Positions 44,266 through 55,593 of a stretch of 64,000 bases of DNA are shown here, one piece after another. The stretch lies in assembly GCA_023374025.1 (NCBI GenBank), contig SIJG01000030.1:336352-400351 (forward strand). Direction: 5' to 3'. Every line of letters starts with the position of its first letter. Position 1 is the first letter of the stretch. Position numbers and translations under genes: made by a program. The notes beneath the pieces were generated by a model. That model was not told the DNA's origin. It saw only the letters and a program-made list of their open reading frames with translations, and did no database searches. The stretch is from Heterodera schachtii (Eukaryota; Nematoda; Chromadorea; Rhabditida; Heteroderidae).

Positions 44266-45440
44266 TAAGAAATCAAATAATTTTTAATTTGATTTTTATT
44301 GTACCATTTTGAAAATGTTAAAAATAATTTGACCAAAAATAGGTAAGTGTAATTTTTATACAGTTTTTATAATTCAGGTGTAAAGATAAAGCAGTGATAA
44401 ATCCCCAAAAACTTATCAGCAGATGGACACGAATTGATTTTTTATTTTTAAAAGGCACAAAAATTCTTTTCTCCCTCGACTCTTTCTTTTGCCATCAAGC
44501 ACTTCACTGCCTCGTCCCTCCTCTCTCCTCTCCCCCCTCTTTTGTGTGTGCTTTCATCTACCTCATCATCCTCCTCTCCTTTCCATCCAATCTGCTCCAA
44601 AAGTATGTAATTATGAATCAATCGTCGTCCTTCCACTCCCCTGCGGGGCTGATGAGGGATGCGCGGGTGGGGAGGGGAGCGATTTTGGGGAATTTCGCAA
44701 GGCTTATGACTTGATTCCTTTCTAAATTATTCTCCGCATGGACCTTTAAAGCTTATAACATTGGACAATATTTGTGGAATGCTAAATATAACGGAATAGG
44801 AATGCTTTTCTTAATTATATAATATTTTCTCTATGTATATAATAACAGCGAAGAACTGGCTCAATTTCGCACGTGCAATACGTCAAATGTTGCCGTTTTT
44901 CAGCACGTTATGAATTTATACGGCACACGAATTTATTATTTACGCGGAAGATTATGGAGGAGATGATGTCCCTTTCTACCGTATAATCTAACAACTGAAC
45001 CAAGGAATTTTACTAGGGAGGCATCAGCATACAAGGATTAGGGACGGCTAAAACTTCGGTTTGGTGAAATTCGTGTTTAGGGTACTATACCCGAAATAGT
45101 GGGAGAAACAGATTCGTAGAAAGTTTTCAATATTAGAATGAACCTTTTTCAAACTTACTAGAAAATTTTAAGAAATTCAAAAATTTTATTATAGAACAAA
45201 AAATAACAAGAGAAAAACATAGATTCTAAAAAATAGAAGTTTTCAGGGCAATGGTTTCTTTTTTCGTTGTGTCAAGGAGAAGACGGAGGCTTGTTCCTAT
45301 AAATGTTGCGAAAATAGTCGATGTTACTATTTATTTGGTTTTAAAAAAAGAAGGAAATGGCGAATATATTTGGGGAATAAAGGAAGCGAACACACACATC
45401 CACCAAACTAATTGGTTTTAATTCTGATGAAAACATTACC
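44266..45440. other. Region without a supported gene
   Basis: 44490-44715 is C/T-rich with overlapping open frames in several phases but no motif. 45252-45422 has a short frame (VSRRRRRLVPINVAKIVDVT) that is coding-like but unplaced. The rest is AT-rich. Confidence 0.35.
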
Positions 45441-45443
45441 TAA

Positions 45444-45698
45444 AAAGTCAAATCTAGAAATGAACGAGAACTGATCACTGTTGGACTCGTAATTGAGGCA
45501 GTAACTGCAGTTTTGGCACCAATAATCATCGGAAGCGTGGTTGCGGGATATGTTATTGAAAGCAAAACTGCACACTCAAACAATGATCGTTGGTCATCAA
45601 TTTATAATTTTCTATGTTTTGTTTTAGAAAGCAAGCTGCTAAAAGTGTTTTTTCCGGTCCAATTGACCTTCCACGACGAGCTCTCTCGGTTTCGCTAA
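45444..45698 (+). CDS. Hypothetical ORF with one hydrophobic segment
   Basis: Open frame after a stop at 45437; it reads SRNERELITVGLVIEAVTAV then LAPIIIGSVVAGYVIES, a single long membrane-like segment, followed by a hydrophilic part. There is no in-frame ATG before the segment, so it would be an internal exon or a remnant. No family recognised. Confidence 0.3.
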   Translation, partial: KVKSRNERELITVGLVIEAVTAVLAPIIIGSVVAGYVIESKTAHSNNDRWSSIYNFLCFVLESKLLKVFFPVQLTFHDELSRFR

Positions 45699-46244
45699 AA
45701 ATTTTATTTTGAGCAGATTGAACGCATAACCAAAAACCCAGGCATACAACGCATTTGCCTGCATGGTGCTGTTTTAATCGTTGGCGTATAATTAATTAAA
45801 AATATGTATCAGAGTTCTATCGGTTTCCCGTTCTGCAGAAAAAATATTCCGGAATTCCGATTTAAATTCATTGAAATTTATATTTTTTTAATAATGTCGC
45901 CAGAGCTATCAAAAGATTTAATTTTAATATTTATTACTTCTAAAAAATTCATAAGTACAACATAATTAAGATTTTGCTGGTGACAAATACCGACACAAAG
46001 ACAAAGCAACATTGAAGTTTTGTTCTATGTCATTGCAAAGAAACCTTTAAAGCCAAAATTGTTTCAATGCTGATTCGTGTTTACAGCATTCTATAGCACG
46101 TCAAAAAATTATAAAATTTTAGTTTTTTTACTTTTTAAGACTGTTCTTCTATTTTTTTAAACGTGAAATTAGTTTAATTCGACGGTTTTTTTTTATTTTT
46201 TTAATTTTAATTTTAATTTTTAAAGTTTTCAATTTCCTTTTTTT

Positions 46245-46958
46245 CATCAGAGTTTTTTATGGATTGCCCTTACTGAGTTTTCTTGTGGATCGACTCAGCA
46301 CGGAGCAACCCAAATCAAAACAATCAGTTAAACTCAGGGCTTCCATTTGTTTTGAATTATCAGAAATGTTCAGATTTGGAAGTAGCGACCAAACTTTGTT
46401 CTTATTTCTTAAACAAACTTATGATTTTTATATTTTATGGCATAATTTCTTTATTTACAGTAAATTAATAATAAATAATTCTGTCTATTAAATAATTAAT
46501 AATAGTTTTATTTGACATCCCTCACAATCAAACAATTGGTATTTATTTATTTGTTGGACTTTTTAAAAAAAATAAGACCGTCGGATGATATGTAAGGCAT
46601 TCCAAAAACATTTCCATTTATATTCAAACAAATTCATATCAAAATCAAATGACCCACTCCAGCAGAATGGGTGCCCAATGCAATTAGTCACTACAAATTC
46701 TCATTTGGTTGCCGTTGTGTCAGATATATGAAAAATAGTGAAAAAGAAATCAACATTATTAAAATTAGTCAAATTCATCATTATTGTGAAACTCCCTCAT
46801 CTTGGTACGGTCGGAAGCTTGGATTTAAAATATTCAACTTACCGCCAAATTATTATACCCATCAGGACGTAAACGATAGCCTAAGTTTCTTCAAACCCGT
46901 CAATCTTCTAGCCCACACACATATGAGTGAAACATACAAAAAAAATACTTTAAGTTAA
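46245..46958 (+). other. Two exon-like open pieces
   Basis: 46250-46400 follows TTTTTTTCATCAG and reads FYGLPLLSFLVDRLSTEQPK. 46664-46958 follows CACTCCAG and reads VPNAISHYKFSFGCRCVRYM, WYGRKLGFKIFNLPP and FFKPVNLLAHTHMSETYKK, then TAA. Residue composition looks coding, but no domain is recognised and phase cannot be proved. Confidence 0.32.
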
Positions 46959-47490
46959 AAATGGAAATAGGTATTTTGAGTTTTTTGCTCAATGATTAAG
47001 ACGTTATTTTGAGCATTATTTTGTCAAAATTGTGTTTCGTATTATTATTTTAATCTTTTATAATCCGATTTACTGTATTTTCATGAACACATACAACTGA
47101 GAGATTCTTCTTAATACCATTTTATCACTAATGCATAATGTCGATCATTTCTTTAATTCATTTATTTCTTTTGTAGATCAGTGGTTTAAAGACTTGGTGT
47201 AAAATGGATGGAAGCGGCTGGATGAAAAAATGGAAAAAATGATAAGGGTTTTTATTGGACCTACTGGGGGTCGTACGCGTATTAGTGGACATGGTGACGA
47301 GCGCATAAGGCAAATAGTGAACAACAAAAAAATAGGGGATAAACGGATTAAGAGGCCAGGGGAACCATGGATTAACATTTGTTAAAGTGTTTTCCCAGAC
47401 TAATTCAAAAAGTGGCTTTTTTAAAGGAAAATTTATGAATTAAGCAAAAAAAAAAAAATTAAAGTTAACAAAGTTGATGATCATTAGAGA

Positions 47491-47809
47491 CAGGGGCGTA
47501 TCTAGAAAAAATTTTCGGGGGGGGGGGGGGGAACCGACCTGAAGTTTTGGCCGTTTTAAGGCAAAAAACTTGTAAAAATAATGGAAAATAAAGGTCCGGC
47601 GGTGCCGATAGGCGCCGCCGGGAAAAATTTTCAAAATTTGAGTGCTATTTGTTACGAAAATTGCCTATAAAATTTTTAAAATTTTCGTTTGGGGGGGGGG
47701 GGGAAATTCGAAAATTTTTTCCATTATTTGCTGGAAAATTTTAAAAAATTTTCATTTCGGGGGGGGGGGGGTCCCCCCTTCCCCCCCCCCCCCCCTAGAT
47801 ACGCCCTTG
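47491..47809. mobile_element. hAT-type MITE with poly-G runs (CAGGGGCGTATCTAG)
   Basis: Ends CAGGGGCGTATCTAG / CTAGATACGCCCTTG with a perfect 8-bp duplication ATTAGAGA at 47483-47490 and 47810-47817. It contains a GC-rich hairpin module (47596-47621) and four runs of 11 or more G or C, two of them opposed near the right end. Confidence 0.88.
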
Positions 47810-47817
47810 ATTAGAGA

Positions 47818-48290
47818 ACGAATTTTGAGGCATATGCCTTCTTTTCTGCATACTAGTTAAGATACACTGAGCATAAAAACAGATTTTCCACTGTGTTTGA
47901 AGTTTCTACATTTATTTTTCCTTTTTCGGAATTTTCATGCCTTTTGGAGTTTTGGTGCCTTTTTGGCATTTTTTTCCGAAGCCATTAAAAAAATTCAATA
48001 AAACCGGGAAAATATACCTCTCTAAGAAATGGCCCGTCAGAAAATACACCTCTAGAATTGAAAAATTTTCGCAAAATTGATCGCCAAAATTTTATTGGTT
48101 TTCTTGATAAAAATTTTTTTTTAAAGTTATACAAAATATTTAATACGTATTTAACCAAAACTAATTTTTAAAATAAATGACTTTTAAGTGTTTTGCTCAC
48201 TAAAAATCCTTAATAAAAAAATTGTAAATGCCTTTTTCTGAGTTTTTGTGCCTTTTTTCCTAATAAGCATTGATCAGGGATCACGGCCGA
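47818..48290. repeat. MITE remnant with TTTTGGTGCC words
   Basis: TTGAGGCATATGCCTTC, TTTTCTGCATACTAG, TTTTTGGCATTTTTTTCCG and TATACCTCTCTAAG words also seen near 17.1 and 22.8 kb. No paired ends. Confidence 0.5.
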
Positions 48291-48466
48291 TTTTTTGTCG
48301 GTCACGACTGATTGTTGTTGTTCTTTCAGTCACTCATTAAAGAAGACGCCTCATTTTCGATGCTTTGTCCCGCTTCTTCTTCATCAGCTGGTGGCGGAGA
48401 CAATGGCCTAATTAAGCGCAATTGAATTATTTTCAAACAAAACAAAAGTGCTTTTTGTAATTGCTC

Positions 48467-50039
48467 TCACCCAATGGATTGTTTGAAAAGCAAAAATGAG
48501 AGAGTGTTCAAATGGTTCCTATTTTCGTCTTCCCAGTGAACCGCCGCCGTCTCCCCAATTGGGCATCGCTTAATTATCCATCGAGAGCCCCATTTATTTT
48601 GGTTCTCTTTGATCAGTGTCAGCTTTTCTTGCGTTCGATCATTCACCAATTCAAATGGCACCAGTGACATTGGGAGCGGATAAATAGTAAATTGAATTTT
48701 GTAGTTGGCGGAAGAAGTGGCGGTGGCACGGAGAAATGCCTAAACAATGGAAGACGGAAATTAAAGGCAATTTAACGAAACTGCTGCCACCGGTCTACGT
48801 AGTTGGGCGCCAGCATTTTTTGCATTATAACTTTTTTCTTTGTTAACCAAATTCAACAATCTTGGTATCATTCGAGAGGTCTTCACATGCTCTATTAGCC
48901 TGCAAAATTCAAAAAAATTTCGTTATGTTTAAAAAAGTTCGAACCAAAAAAGTTGGAAAATTTGATTTTTTGAATTCTTCTGGCCATAACTTTTTTGAAC
49001 CTTAACGAATTTTTTCGCAATTTTGCAGGCTAATAGAGGACACTTAGCACTCTCGAATGATACCAACAAGGGTGGATTTAGTTGACAAAGAAAAAAGTTA
49101 TAACTGAAAAGGTGCTGGCGCCCAAACGTGCCGCGCCCAACTGACAGGTTCCGGCTGCCCACCTTTTTCAAGTTGTTGACCCACTCGACATTTGGTGACA
49201 CCGAATTATTATGAGAACACAACCGCTTCGGTTTTCCATCTTTTCGCGGAGTTTGCAACCATTCGAACAACGCTTGGCCAGCAGAAGTTGCATTTGGCCC
49301 GTCAAAATCATCACCAATCACATCGGGGAGCAGAGCACCAGAATAGATTGAAATCAGATTGACGAGATCGGTAAGAATTGTAGGCGAAGTGAGACGACGC
49401 AAATTGTCCAAATGATCACCGTCGGGAAAGGCCAAACGGCGAATGTTTGTCGCGAAAATTGGCCAAAGTTGATGGACAAAAACATCCCAAATTGGCTGGA
49501 CATTAGCGTCGTGTGGAGAAAAAACACACAGAGTCAAATCCGTGCCTTTGTCCCAAATTTGTTGATTGGAACGGAGAAAAGAGATCACAGAGTGATCAAT
49601 GTGCCTGAAAAGTGTGACAAACAAATTACTTTTTATGTATACATAGAAATGTTTGCCATTACAAAATGTAAAGTAAATGAACGCGAATTTTGTTGGGCAG
49701 CGGACGGTCGGGCAACGGAAATGCCTTAGAATTGGCATGGTCAATAGACAGAGAAAAGTTTGACACAACTGCGACATCATCTTTGCGAATTGCAATGTTT
49801 CGCCAAAGTGTCAATTCGCTTTTGCCATTGAAATGCGTGTCCACTAAAGCATCGAAACGTGGCGAAATCAGTGCCAATTTGAGGCCGAGTTGAGGACGAT
49901 CAAAATGAGGAAAAATGTCCATCCAAACATCATTACACACCCAACTAAATGATGAAAGTGAAAAGCTCAAATTAAGCGAAAAAAATTCGGAAGAAAAAGT
50001 GCAATAAAATGGATGATGAAAGGTGGTTTTGGTTTCCAT
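48467..50039 (-). CDS. F-box-like protein, intact three-exon gene
   Basis: Exons 50039-49663, 49604-49163 and 48739-48467 close in phase (377 + 442 + 273 nt = 363 aa plus stop). Near residue 30-70 VCNDVWMDIFPHFDRPQLGL followed by LISPRFDALVDTHF has the F-box-like pattern of a large plant-parasitic nematode family. Farther on: PLPDRPLPNKIRV, HIDHSVISFLRSNQQIWDKG, VQPIWDVFVHQLWPIFATNI, then LVPFELVNDRTQEKLTL and IIKRCPIGETAAVHWEDEN at the C-terminus. F-box proteins act as substrate adaptors of SCF ubiquitin ligases. The first 30 residues are hydrophobic-rich but start too far in for a clear signal peptide. Intron 1 uses TT|GTAATG; intron 2 (423 bp) is swollen by a palindromic transposon. A broken paralogue lies at 4856-6000 and a 3' fragment at 62735-62893. 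Confidence 0.75.
48791..49133. mobile_element. Palindromic element inside F-box intron 2
   Basis: Arms contain GGGCGCCAGCATTTTTTGCA / GGTGCTGGCGCCCAAACG and TTGGTATCATTCGAGAGG / CTCTCGAATGATACCAA. Best-preserved long member of the family. It lies wholly within the intron (48740-49162), so it should be spliced out as a hairpin. Confidence 0.75.
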
Positions 50040-50049
50040 TGCATTTTTT

Positions 50050-50883
50050 AATTGTTTAAAAATTATTTTGACTATTATTAATAAAAATTATCTACTAATG
50101 CCGTCGCCTCCCAAAAGATGTTGCTACAAATGAACCCGACGATTGCTGCTGCTGCTTTTCACCAATTTCGACAGAAGAAATTACGGCGGAGGATTTTACT
50201 TGTTCCATTAAAAATCAGTTTTTCCGTCTGCTATTATTTAAGAAAAAGTTGAAAATTGAATTATTTTGAGGATTTGTATATAGGAATCATAGCTGTGCAA
50301 ATGGGAAAAGGGGGGGGGGGTCATTTGGGTCGGGTCATTACGCCGAACGCAAAAGGGGTCAGTGGGCGGGGGGGGGGGGGAGGGAGGCTGGGAAAAAGGA
50401 TAAGAGAAAAGAGCAAAACGGAAAAATGATTAAGTTGAAATATTGCATAACCTATCCAATTTTTTTAAATTAAATCGAAGATATTTGATCAATGTTCAAA
50501 AAATAAAATTTTCTGACGAATTGTCCAGTGCCAGTTTGTCCATTACTACGGATTGTCGTTCACTGACGGATTGTCCGCATCCCGTTTTTCATCTTGCATT
50601 CAACCAACTCTCTGCTGCTGGGGAGAGTTTCGTCGAATGGCAAGAGCAGTAAAGAGGCAGAAAACTTTTTCGCAGATTTGAATGATTTTTCTGCTAAAAA
50701 TTATCCAACTTTGCCTAGGGCAAAAGAAACAAACACATTATTGTGCAACAATTGGAGGGTGGGGGGAGAAATTATCTTTTGAATTTTGGGTGGATATTTG
50801 GTCAGTCAAAATCGGCAAACGAAGATGAACAAAGAGAAGGGGACAGAACGCTGACATTTGCTGTCGCAAACAATCAACTGACA
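50050..50883. other. F-box gene upstream region and repeat traces
   Basis: 50095-50215 is conserved with 5880-6000 (upstream of the F-box pseudogene) and may hold the promoter. 50305-50385 has poly-G runs. 50515-50590 has GAATTGTCCAG and GGATTGTCCGC words, a decayed copy of the TIR word of element 53041-53726. No gene supported. Confidence 0.5.
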
Positions 50884-51176
50884 ATACCTGGTTTTATACA
50901 ATAACTTTGTTCATGTTCGAACAAAGCCTATATTTTTGGTATCATTCGAAAGCACAAAGTCTAAATAAGCTAAAATATATAAAATATCGGCGTTTCGGCA
51001 ATTGCCAAAAAAGATATGATTAATTAAGTAATTGTTGATTTTTTTCGTTTATAACTTTCTGTAAATGTTCGAATTCTCTTGTTTTCTCGTATTTTTACAT
51101 TATTGTGCTTTCGAATGATACCAAAAATATAGGCTTTTTCGATCATGAACCAAATTATTGTATAAAAGCCAGGTAT
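50884..51176. mobile_element. Palindromic element (ATACCTGG ends)
   Basis: Ends ATACCTGGTTTTATACAATA / TATTGTATAAAAGCCAGGTAT; inner TTTGGTATCATTCGAAAGC and GCTTTCGAATGATACCAAA. AT-rich subfamily of the ATCATTCGAAAG palindromes. Confidence 0.72.
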
Positions 51177-51479
51177 TATCAATTAATTGGACTCATAAAA
51201 TACCTTTGGACGCATAAAAGTCAATTGGACTCACAAAGTGCATTAGAGCCAAAACACCAAATTTCATTAAAAATTTATGTTTTTATTCAACCCGAAAATA
51301 AATGTTTATATTTATATAATACATTGTTGTAATGCATATATTTCTTCTTTCTTAATTCAATGATTATTAAAATTTTATGTTCAAATTTATTGCTTTTTAT
51401 TTTTTGACCTTCAAAATTTCATTATAATTTTGAAAAATTTTTCTTCCTTCATTATATGGAAGTTTTACCAATTGCCACA

Positions 51480-52520
51480 ACAATTTGATTTTAAAAAAAC
51501 TGTTAAGAAATCGGGGCAAGTTTCTCGAAAAAATTTCTCCAGCGGCGCTTTTCGGCACCGCCCCCCCCCCCCCTCAGGCCTTTCATCAGAATTTTAAAAA
51601 TAACAAACAAAATAAAAATTCTGGTACAAAGATCAAAATTTTTAATGGTTCATCTCCGAATCTATTTCTAATTTCTTCCATGATTCAATTTGATTCATTT
51701 CGTTTACCCCAGAGATGCGATATCTGAGGATTTTTCCTCATTTTGTGGTCTTTTAGAGGGTCAAAGAGGATTTATTTTGAAACTGAGGATTTGCGGATTT
51801 TTGTGGTCTTTTGAGAAATTTGAGGATTTTTGTGGTCTTTTGATAAAAAAGTGACAAAAACGCATGATTTTTTGAAAAACTGGGTATATTTGGCAAAATG
51901 TTCGAACTTTTTCTTCAAATCTTAAACATTTTTTCGAAAAATCCTCAGTCAAAATTTTTTTTTTTTGACAAAATTTGTTAATGAATCGCACTCAAAATTC
52001 CAAATTTTTTCCGGCAGCGCCTATCGGCACTGCCCGACCCCCTCCCCCAATGTTTCCAAAAGTTTTTTGGAAAACCGCGCCACAAAAAGAGTAATTTAAA
52101 AGCAAAAAAATTTAGGAGATGTCAATTTATTAATAAAACAATATAAACCGAATTTTTTTTTTTTTTTTTTTGAGGTTTTAAATAAGATTAGTTGTAGATA
52201 TTTACCAAAAATTACCATTTTTGCTACCCAATTTTGCGATGCTTGACCAATTTTTTAAGAAAAAATAGGAATTATTGGGGTCCGGCGGCGTTGATAGGTG
52301 CCGTGATTTGTTTTCAAACGGAAAATATGACTCTTAAGTGATTTTGTTTGCATTTTTTTATGTTTTAAAGAAATGAGGAGTTTTCATGCCAAATGAGGAT
52401 TTTTTTGAGGTATTTTAGTGGCAAATGAGGATTTTTTATGGCTGAAATAAGGATTTTCAAAATTTTGAGATCGCATCTCTGGTTTACCCGGATTTCCATA
52501 AAATTACAAACCAAAGTAGG
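51480..52520. repeat. MITE cluster with three GC-rich hairpin modules
   Basis: Hairpin modules at 51541-51563, 52011-52036 and (inverse) 52281-52305. Around them TTTGAGGATTTTTGTGGTC and TGAGGATTTTT words run in the same direction on the left and right (51725-51850 and 52370-52480, ending GATCGCATCTCTGG). The start GAGATGCGATATCTGAGGA and the end form an inverted pair, so about 51713-52482 may be one element. No gene. Confidence 0.55.
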
Positions 52521-53031
52521 GTTAAGCCCCGAGCCCTCGGGGGCAAAATGTCGGTGCCTGGGACTCCGTTCGGGTGTGATCAATAATTTTTTAACGAAAA
52601 AAACCCTTTTCTTTTTAAGTGCTCGTAAATCTTCCTTTTTTTTAATCATCTGCTGAAATTCAAATTCGTACGTTGGCGCCAGTAAAAGTGTCCAATAAAT
52701 TAAAGCCTAAATATATGGTTGTTTTTGTAGCAATTTTTACAGGCTTTCGAAGGTTATATATCATTGGTCAAAAGAATGTAAAGCACTGTATTTATTTTAT
52801 CAAATGAAGTATGCACAAATTATGGGTGGTCAAAAGTTGATCTACACCCCAAAAAATCAGTATTTTACGCGCCAAAAATAAAAATGCATGCTTAGCTAAG
52901 TTTTGATTGCAAAAACCGCAAGTCTCTATGAATAATACCCGCTAAAGTATGGGAATTTTAATTTCGGTGTTGATCATTTTTACTCTAAAATGCACTATTA
53001 AGGGGGGATGGGGATATACCAAATTTGATGC
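52521..53031. other. AT-rich region
   Basis: 52505-52575 is a short GC-rich block (AGCCCCGAGCCCTCGGGG) related to 415-566. The remainder has no feature I can support. Confidence 0.4.
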
Positions 53032-53040
53032 ATTTTTTTG

Positions 53041-53726
53041 GGCTCCCGGACAATCCGACAGTGGACAATTCGACAGTGGACAATCCGACAGTAAATTTAA
53101 CTTTTAAAATATTTTCTATTCATCTCAACAGATTATTTCCTATAAATATCTCAATTCAATTCAATTTGTTTCATGATTTTCAAGCCACTGATGAGAGCTT
53201 AGGAATTTTCATTTAGTAGAGATTAGCAGGGGGTGGTGAGATTTGTGGATTGGGTTGGACTGCTTGAATTTGCGGAATGGGTTCATGAATTTCTCCTTCT
53301 TCTGAGGACGACGAATCCATTTGAATAGGTAAACGGAATGGTCAATACTTTTGGCAAACATTTTGATCAGCAAAAATCACTTTCATTCTCATCAGGTCAC
53401 TCCAAATTTAGTTTTGCATATTTATTTATTTTATTGTATTTAAGTTACTAGCATACCAAACTAATATTTTAATTTGTTAACAAGTTTAAGCTAAATTGAT
53501 TTGAATTGAGATATTTATAGGAAATAATCTGTTGGGGTGACTAGAAAATTTAAATTTACTGTCGGATTGTCCACTGTCGAATTGTCCACTTCTGTCGAAT
53601 TGTCCTCACTGTCGGATTGTCCAACTGTCGGATTGTCCACTGTCGAATTGTCCACTTCTGTCGAATTGTCCTCACTGTCGGATTGTCCAACTGTCGGATT
53701 GTCCACTGTCGGATTGTCCAGTCACG
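53041..53726. mobile_element. Foldback element with tandem-word TIRs (word GGACAATCCGACAGT)
   Basis: The left end has three GGACAATCCGACAGT words, the right end about nine in inverse orientation, arranged as two longer repeats. A perfect 9-bp duplication ATTTTTTTG lies at 53032-53040 and 53727-53735. Just inside the words TAAATTTAA occurs at both ends. No transposase. The small frames of Asp/Ser/Thr over the ends are repeat artefacts. Confidence 0.85.
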
Positions 53727-53863
53727 ATTTTTTTGTTGTCTAAATATTCTTTGCAGTGCCTCCTCCTCCTTCATTAATTAGCAATTAATTGCCTCTTTAA
53801 TTAATTGTCAATTAAATCAAATACCTAAACGCAAATCAAACAGAACCATACAATTTCCCTCAA

Positions 53864-54046
53864 ATGCCTTCTCAACTTTTCCCCGTTGGGCTAAATGCGC
53901 TGGCATTTGCTTTTCATCCATTTCTTTCTCCACCGGAGCAAATGGCAAATGCGTCGTCGCCAGTGATGGCCATATCCAAAATGAATCATCGCCGTAACCA
54001 TGGGAACTTGAAAGTATTCGATGAATTTGGGAGTGGGAGGCATTAG
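53864..54046 (+). CDS. Hypothetical 60-aa ORF
   Basis: MPSQLFPVGLNALAFAFHPF, then ASSPVMAISKMNHRRNHGNL and a stop. GC content and codon use are higher than the flanks. It could be a first exon interrupted by the foldback element 60 bp downstream; the opposite strand is also open. Function unknown. Confidence 0.25.
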   Translation: MPSQLFPVGLNALAFAFHPFLSPPEQMANASSPVMAISKMNHRRNHGNLKVFDEFGSGRH

Positions 54047-54103
54047 GGCTGGGAGCGAAGGCTTGAAAAATTTCTCGAAATCCTGTAGGTTCCTAAAGGC
54101 TCC

Positions 54104-55152
54104 CTGAAATGCGACACTGGAAAAATGCGACACCGGCGAAAAATCCGACACCAAACTTAGATTTTTAAAAATATAGTTTTGATTTTTTTTTTTGAATTTA
54201 CAGTCCAGAAAATAAGACATCAGTACCAAAAAAGATTTGTTGTGTGTGGGTGTGTTTTTTGTAAAATATTAAAGGAAAAATGGGCGCAGGTTCGAGTCCG
54301 TTCGACGACAGCTTTGTTTTTTATTAATTTTCCGATAGAAATAGAATTTTTTGGAATACCTTTATCTTTCCCCAACAAGATTATACAATCTTAATATCAT
54401 TCAAAAGCACTTGAAGAGGAAAAGCTTTTTTCTAAGCAAATGTAAGTCTTCAAATACTAATAACTTTTTTATGGCGTTTCAAAATGCTGAACATTTACTT
54501 AGAAAAAGTTTATCTTCATTATTTGCTTTTGAATGATATGAAGATTAATAATTTTCTTGTGAAAATTTTCAAAATGGTCATTTTAATTTTCTGGACAAAA
54601 TTAACAAATAAAAATAATGCCGTCTTGGAACGGACTCGAACCTGCGCCCATTTTCTCTTTAATATTTTACAAAAAACATTTACCACACACGGGTCGGGTC
54701 CACTGCGTTTGGGCGCCAGCATATTTTTCCACAATAACTTTTCTCTTTGTCATCCAAATCCAACATTGTTGATATCATTCGAAAGCTTAACATCTTTAGA
54801 AGCTTTTTCTAAGCTATTGATTCGCGATTAGACAATTACCAAAAAAGTTATACATGAAAATTGCGAAAAGTCGAAATTTTTGAAATTTCTCCAGGCTTGA
54901 AAATCTTTTCGCTTTTGGTACGGCTAATAGAGCATGTTAAGAGCTTTCGAAAACGCCAGCGCCCAAACGCGTGGGTCCCTCCACACACAACAAATTTTTT
55001 TTGGTACTGATGTCTCATTTTCTGGACTGTAAATTCAAAAAAATCAAAATCATATTTTAAAATCTAAGTTTGGTGTCGTATTTTCCCAGTGTCGCATTTT
55101 CTTAAAATGAAAACTTTCTCTCGGTGTCGCATTTTCTAATGTCGCATTTTCC
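54104..55152. mobile_element. Foldback element with tandem-word TIRs (word TGTCGCATTTTC)
   Basis: The ends carry AATGCGACACTGG-type words (three left, four right), then long inverted arms: CCGACACCAAACTTAGATTT, TTTTGAATTTACAGTCCAGA and AATAAGACATCAGTACC at 54140-54225, mirrored at 54998-55090. Flanks share GGCTCC (54098-54103, 55153-55158). Inside, GCAGGTTCGAGTCCGTTC (54287) is mirrored at 54628, and a second palindrome occupies 54696-54978. Confidence 0.75.
54696..54978. mobile_element. Palindromic element nested in the previous one
   Basis: Ends GGTCCACTGCGTTTGGGCGC / GCGCCCAAACGCGTGGGTCC with GATATCATTCGAAAGCTTAA and a truncated GAGCTTTCGAAAA partner. Same family as 37235 and 48791. Confidence 0.65.
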
Positions 55153-55593
55153 GGCTCCAGTTAAAAAACTCATGAAATCTGGGAACCCGGTCACCCATCT
55201 TTGCTGCCACAATGCCAATGATCGTAAGAGTCGCCCTTTGCTTAGGTTGCGTGAACTTTCGCTGTCCCAACAACTACGAATGCAACGATGTTTACAAGTG
55301 CTGTAAGTCAACTTGGCAGTGAATAAATTGGCGGAATGCCACCAAAATGAGTCATTTGTCGCAAATTTTGTTAGGGTTTTTGGATGTTTTACATATAAAT
55401 TATTGAAATTATTAAAAATTATTCAAAATTAGACTTACCTATACTGTCCGAAAAAAGCATACAGAAAAGTTGAGCATTTCAAATGCGCTTGGTCGGCCCT
55501 AATACCACATGAATGGTTTTTTTTTTTTTTTGAAAAATATGTTTAAGCGAATGATTGTATGGAAACGGTGGAAGGGACGCTGTAAGCCATCAT

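Noticed and set aside
45444..45698. Envelope-like or viral membrane protein
   Set aside because: Only a single hydrophobic stretch, no Cys pattern, no cleavage site, no link to the retrotransposon. Left as a hypothetical ORF.
47229..47383. Basic 50-aa plus-strand ORF (VFIGPTGGRTRISGHGDERI)
   Set aside because: Short, no splice context, opposite strand also open, no recognisable motif. Probably chance.
54280..54310. tRNA-like B box GGTTCGAGTCC, mirrored at 54628-54645
   Set aside because: The flanking bases do not form a T-stem, there is no A box or acceptor stem at the right distance, and the segment lies in the arms of a palindromic transposon. At most a tRNA-derived fragment.
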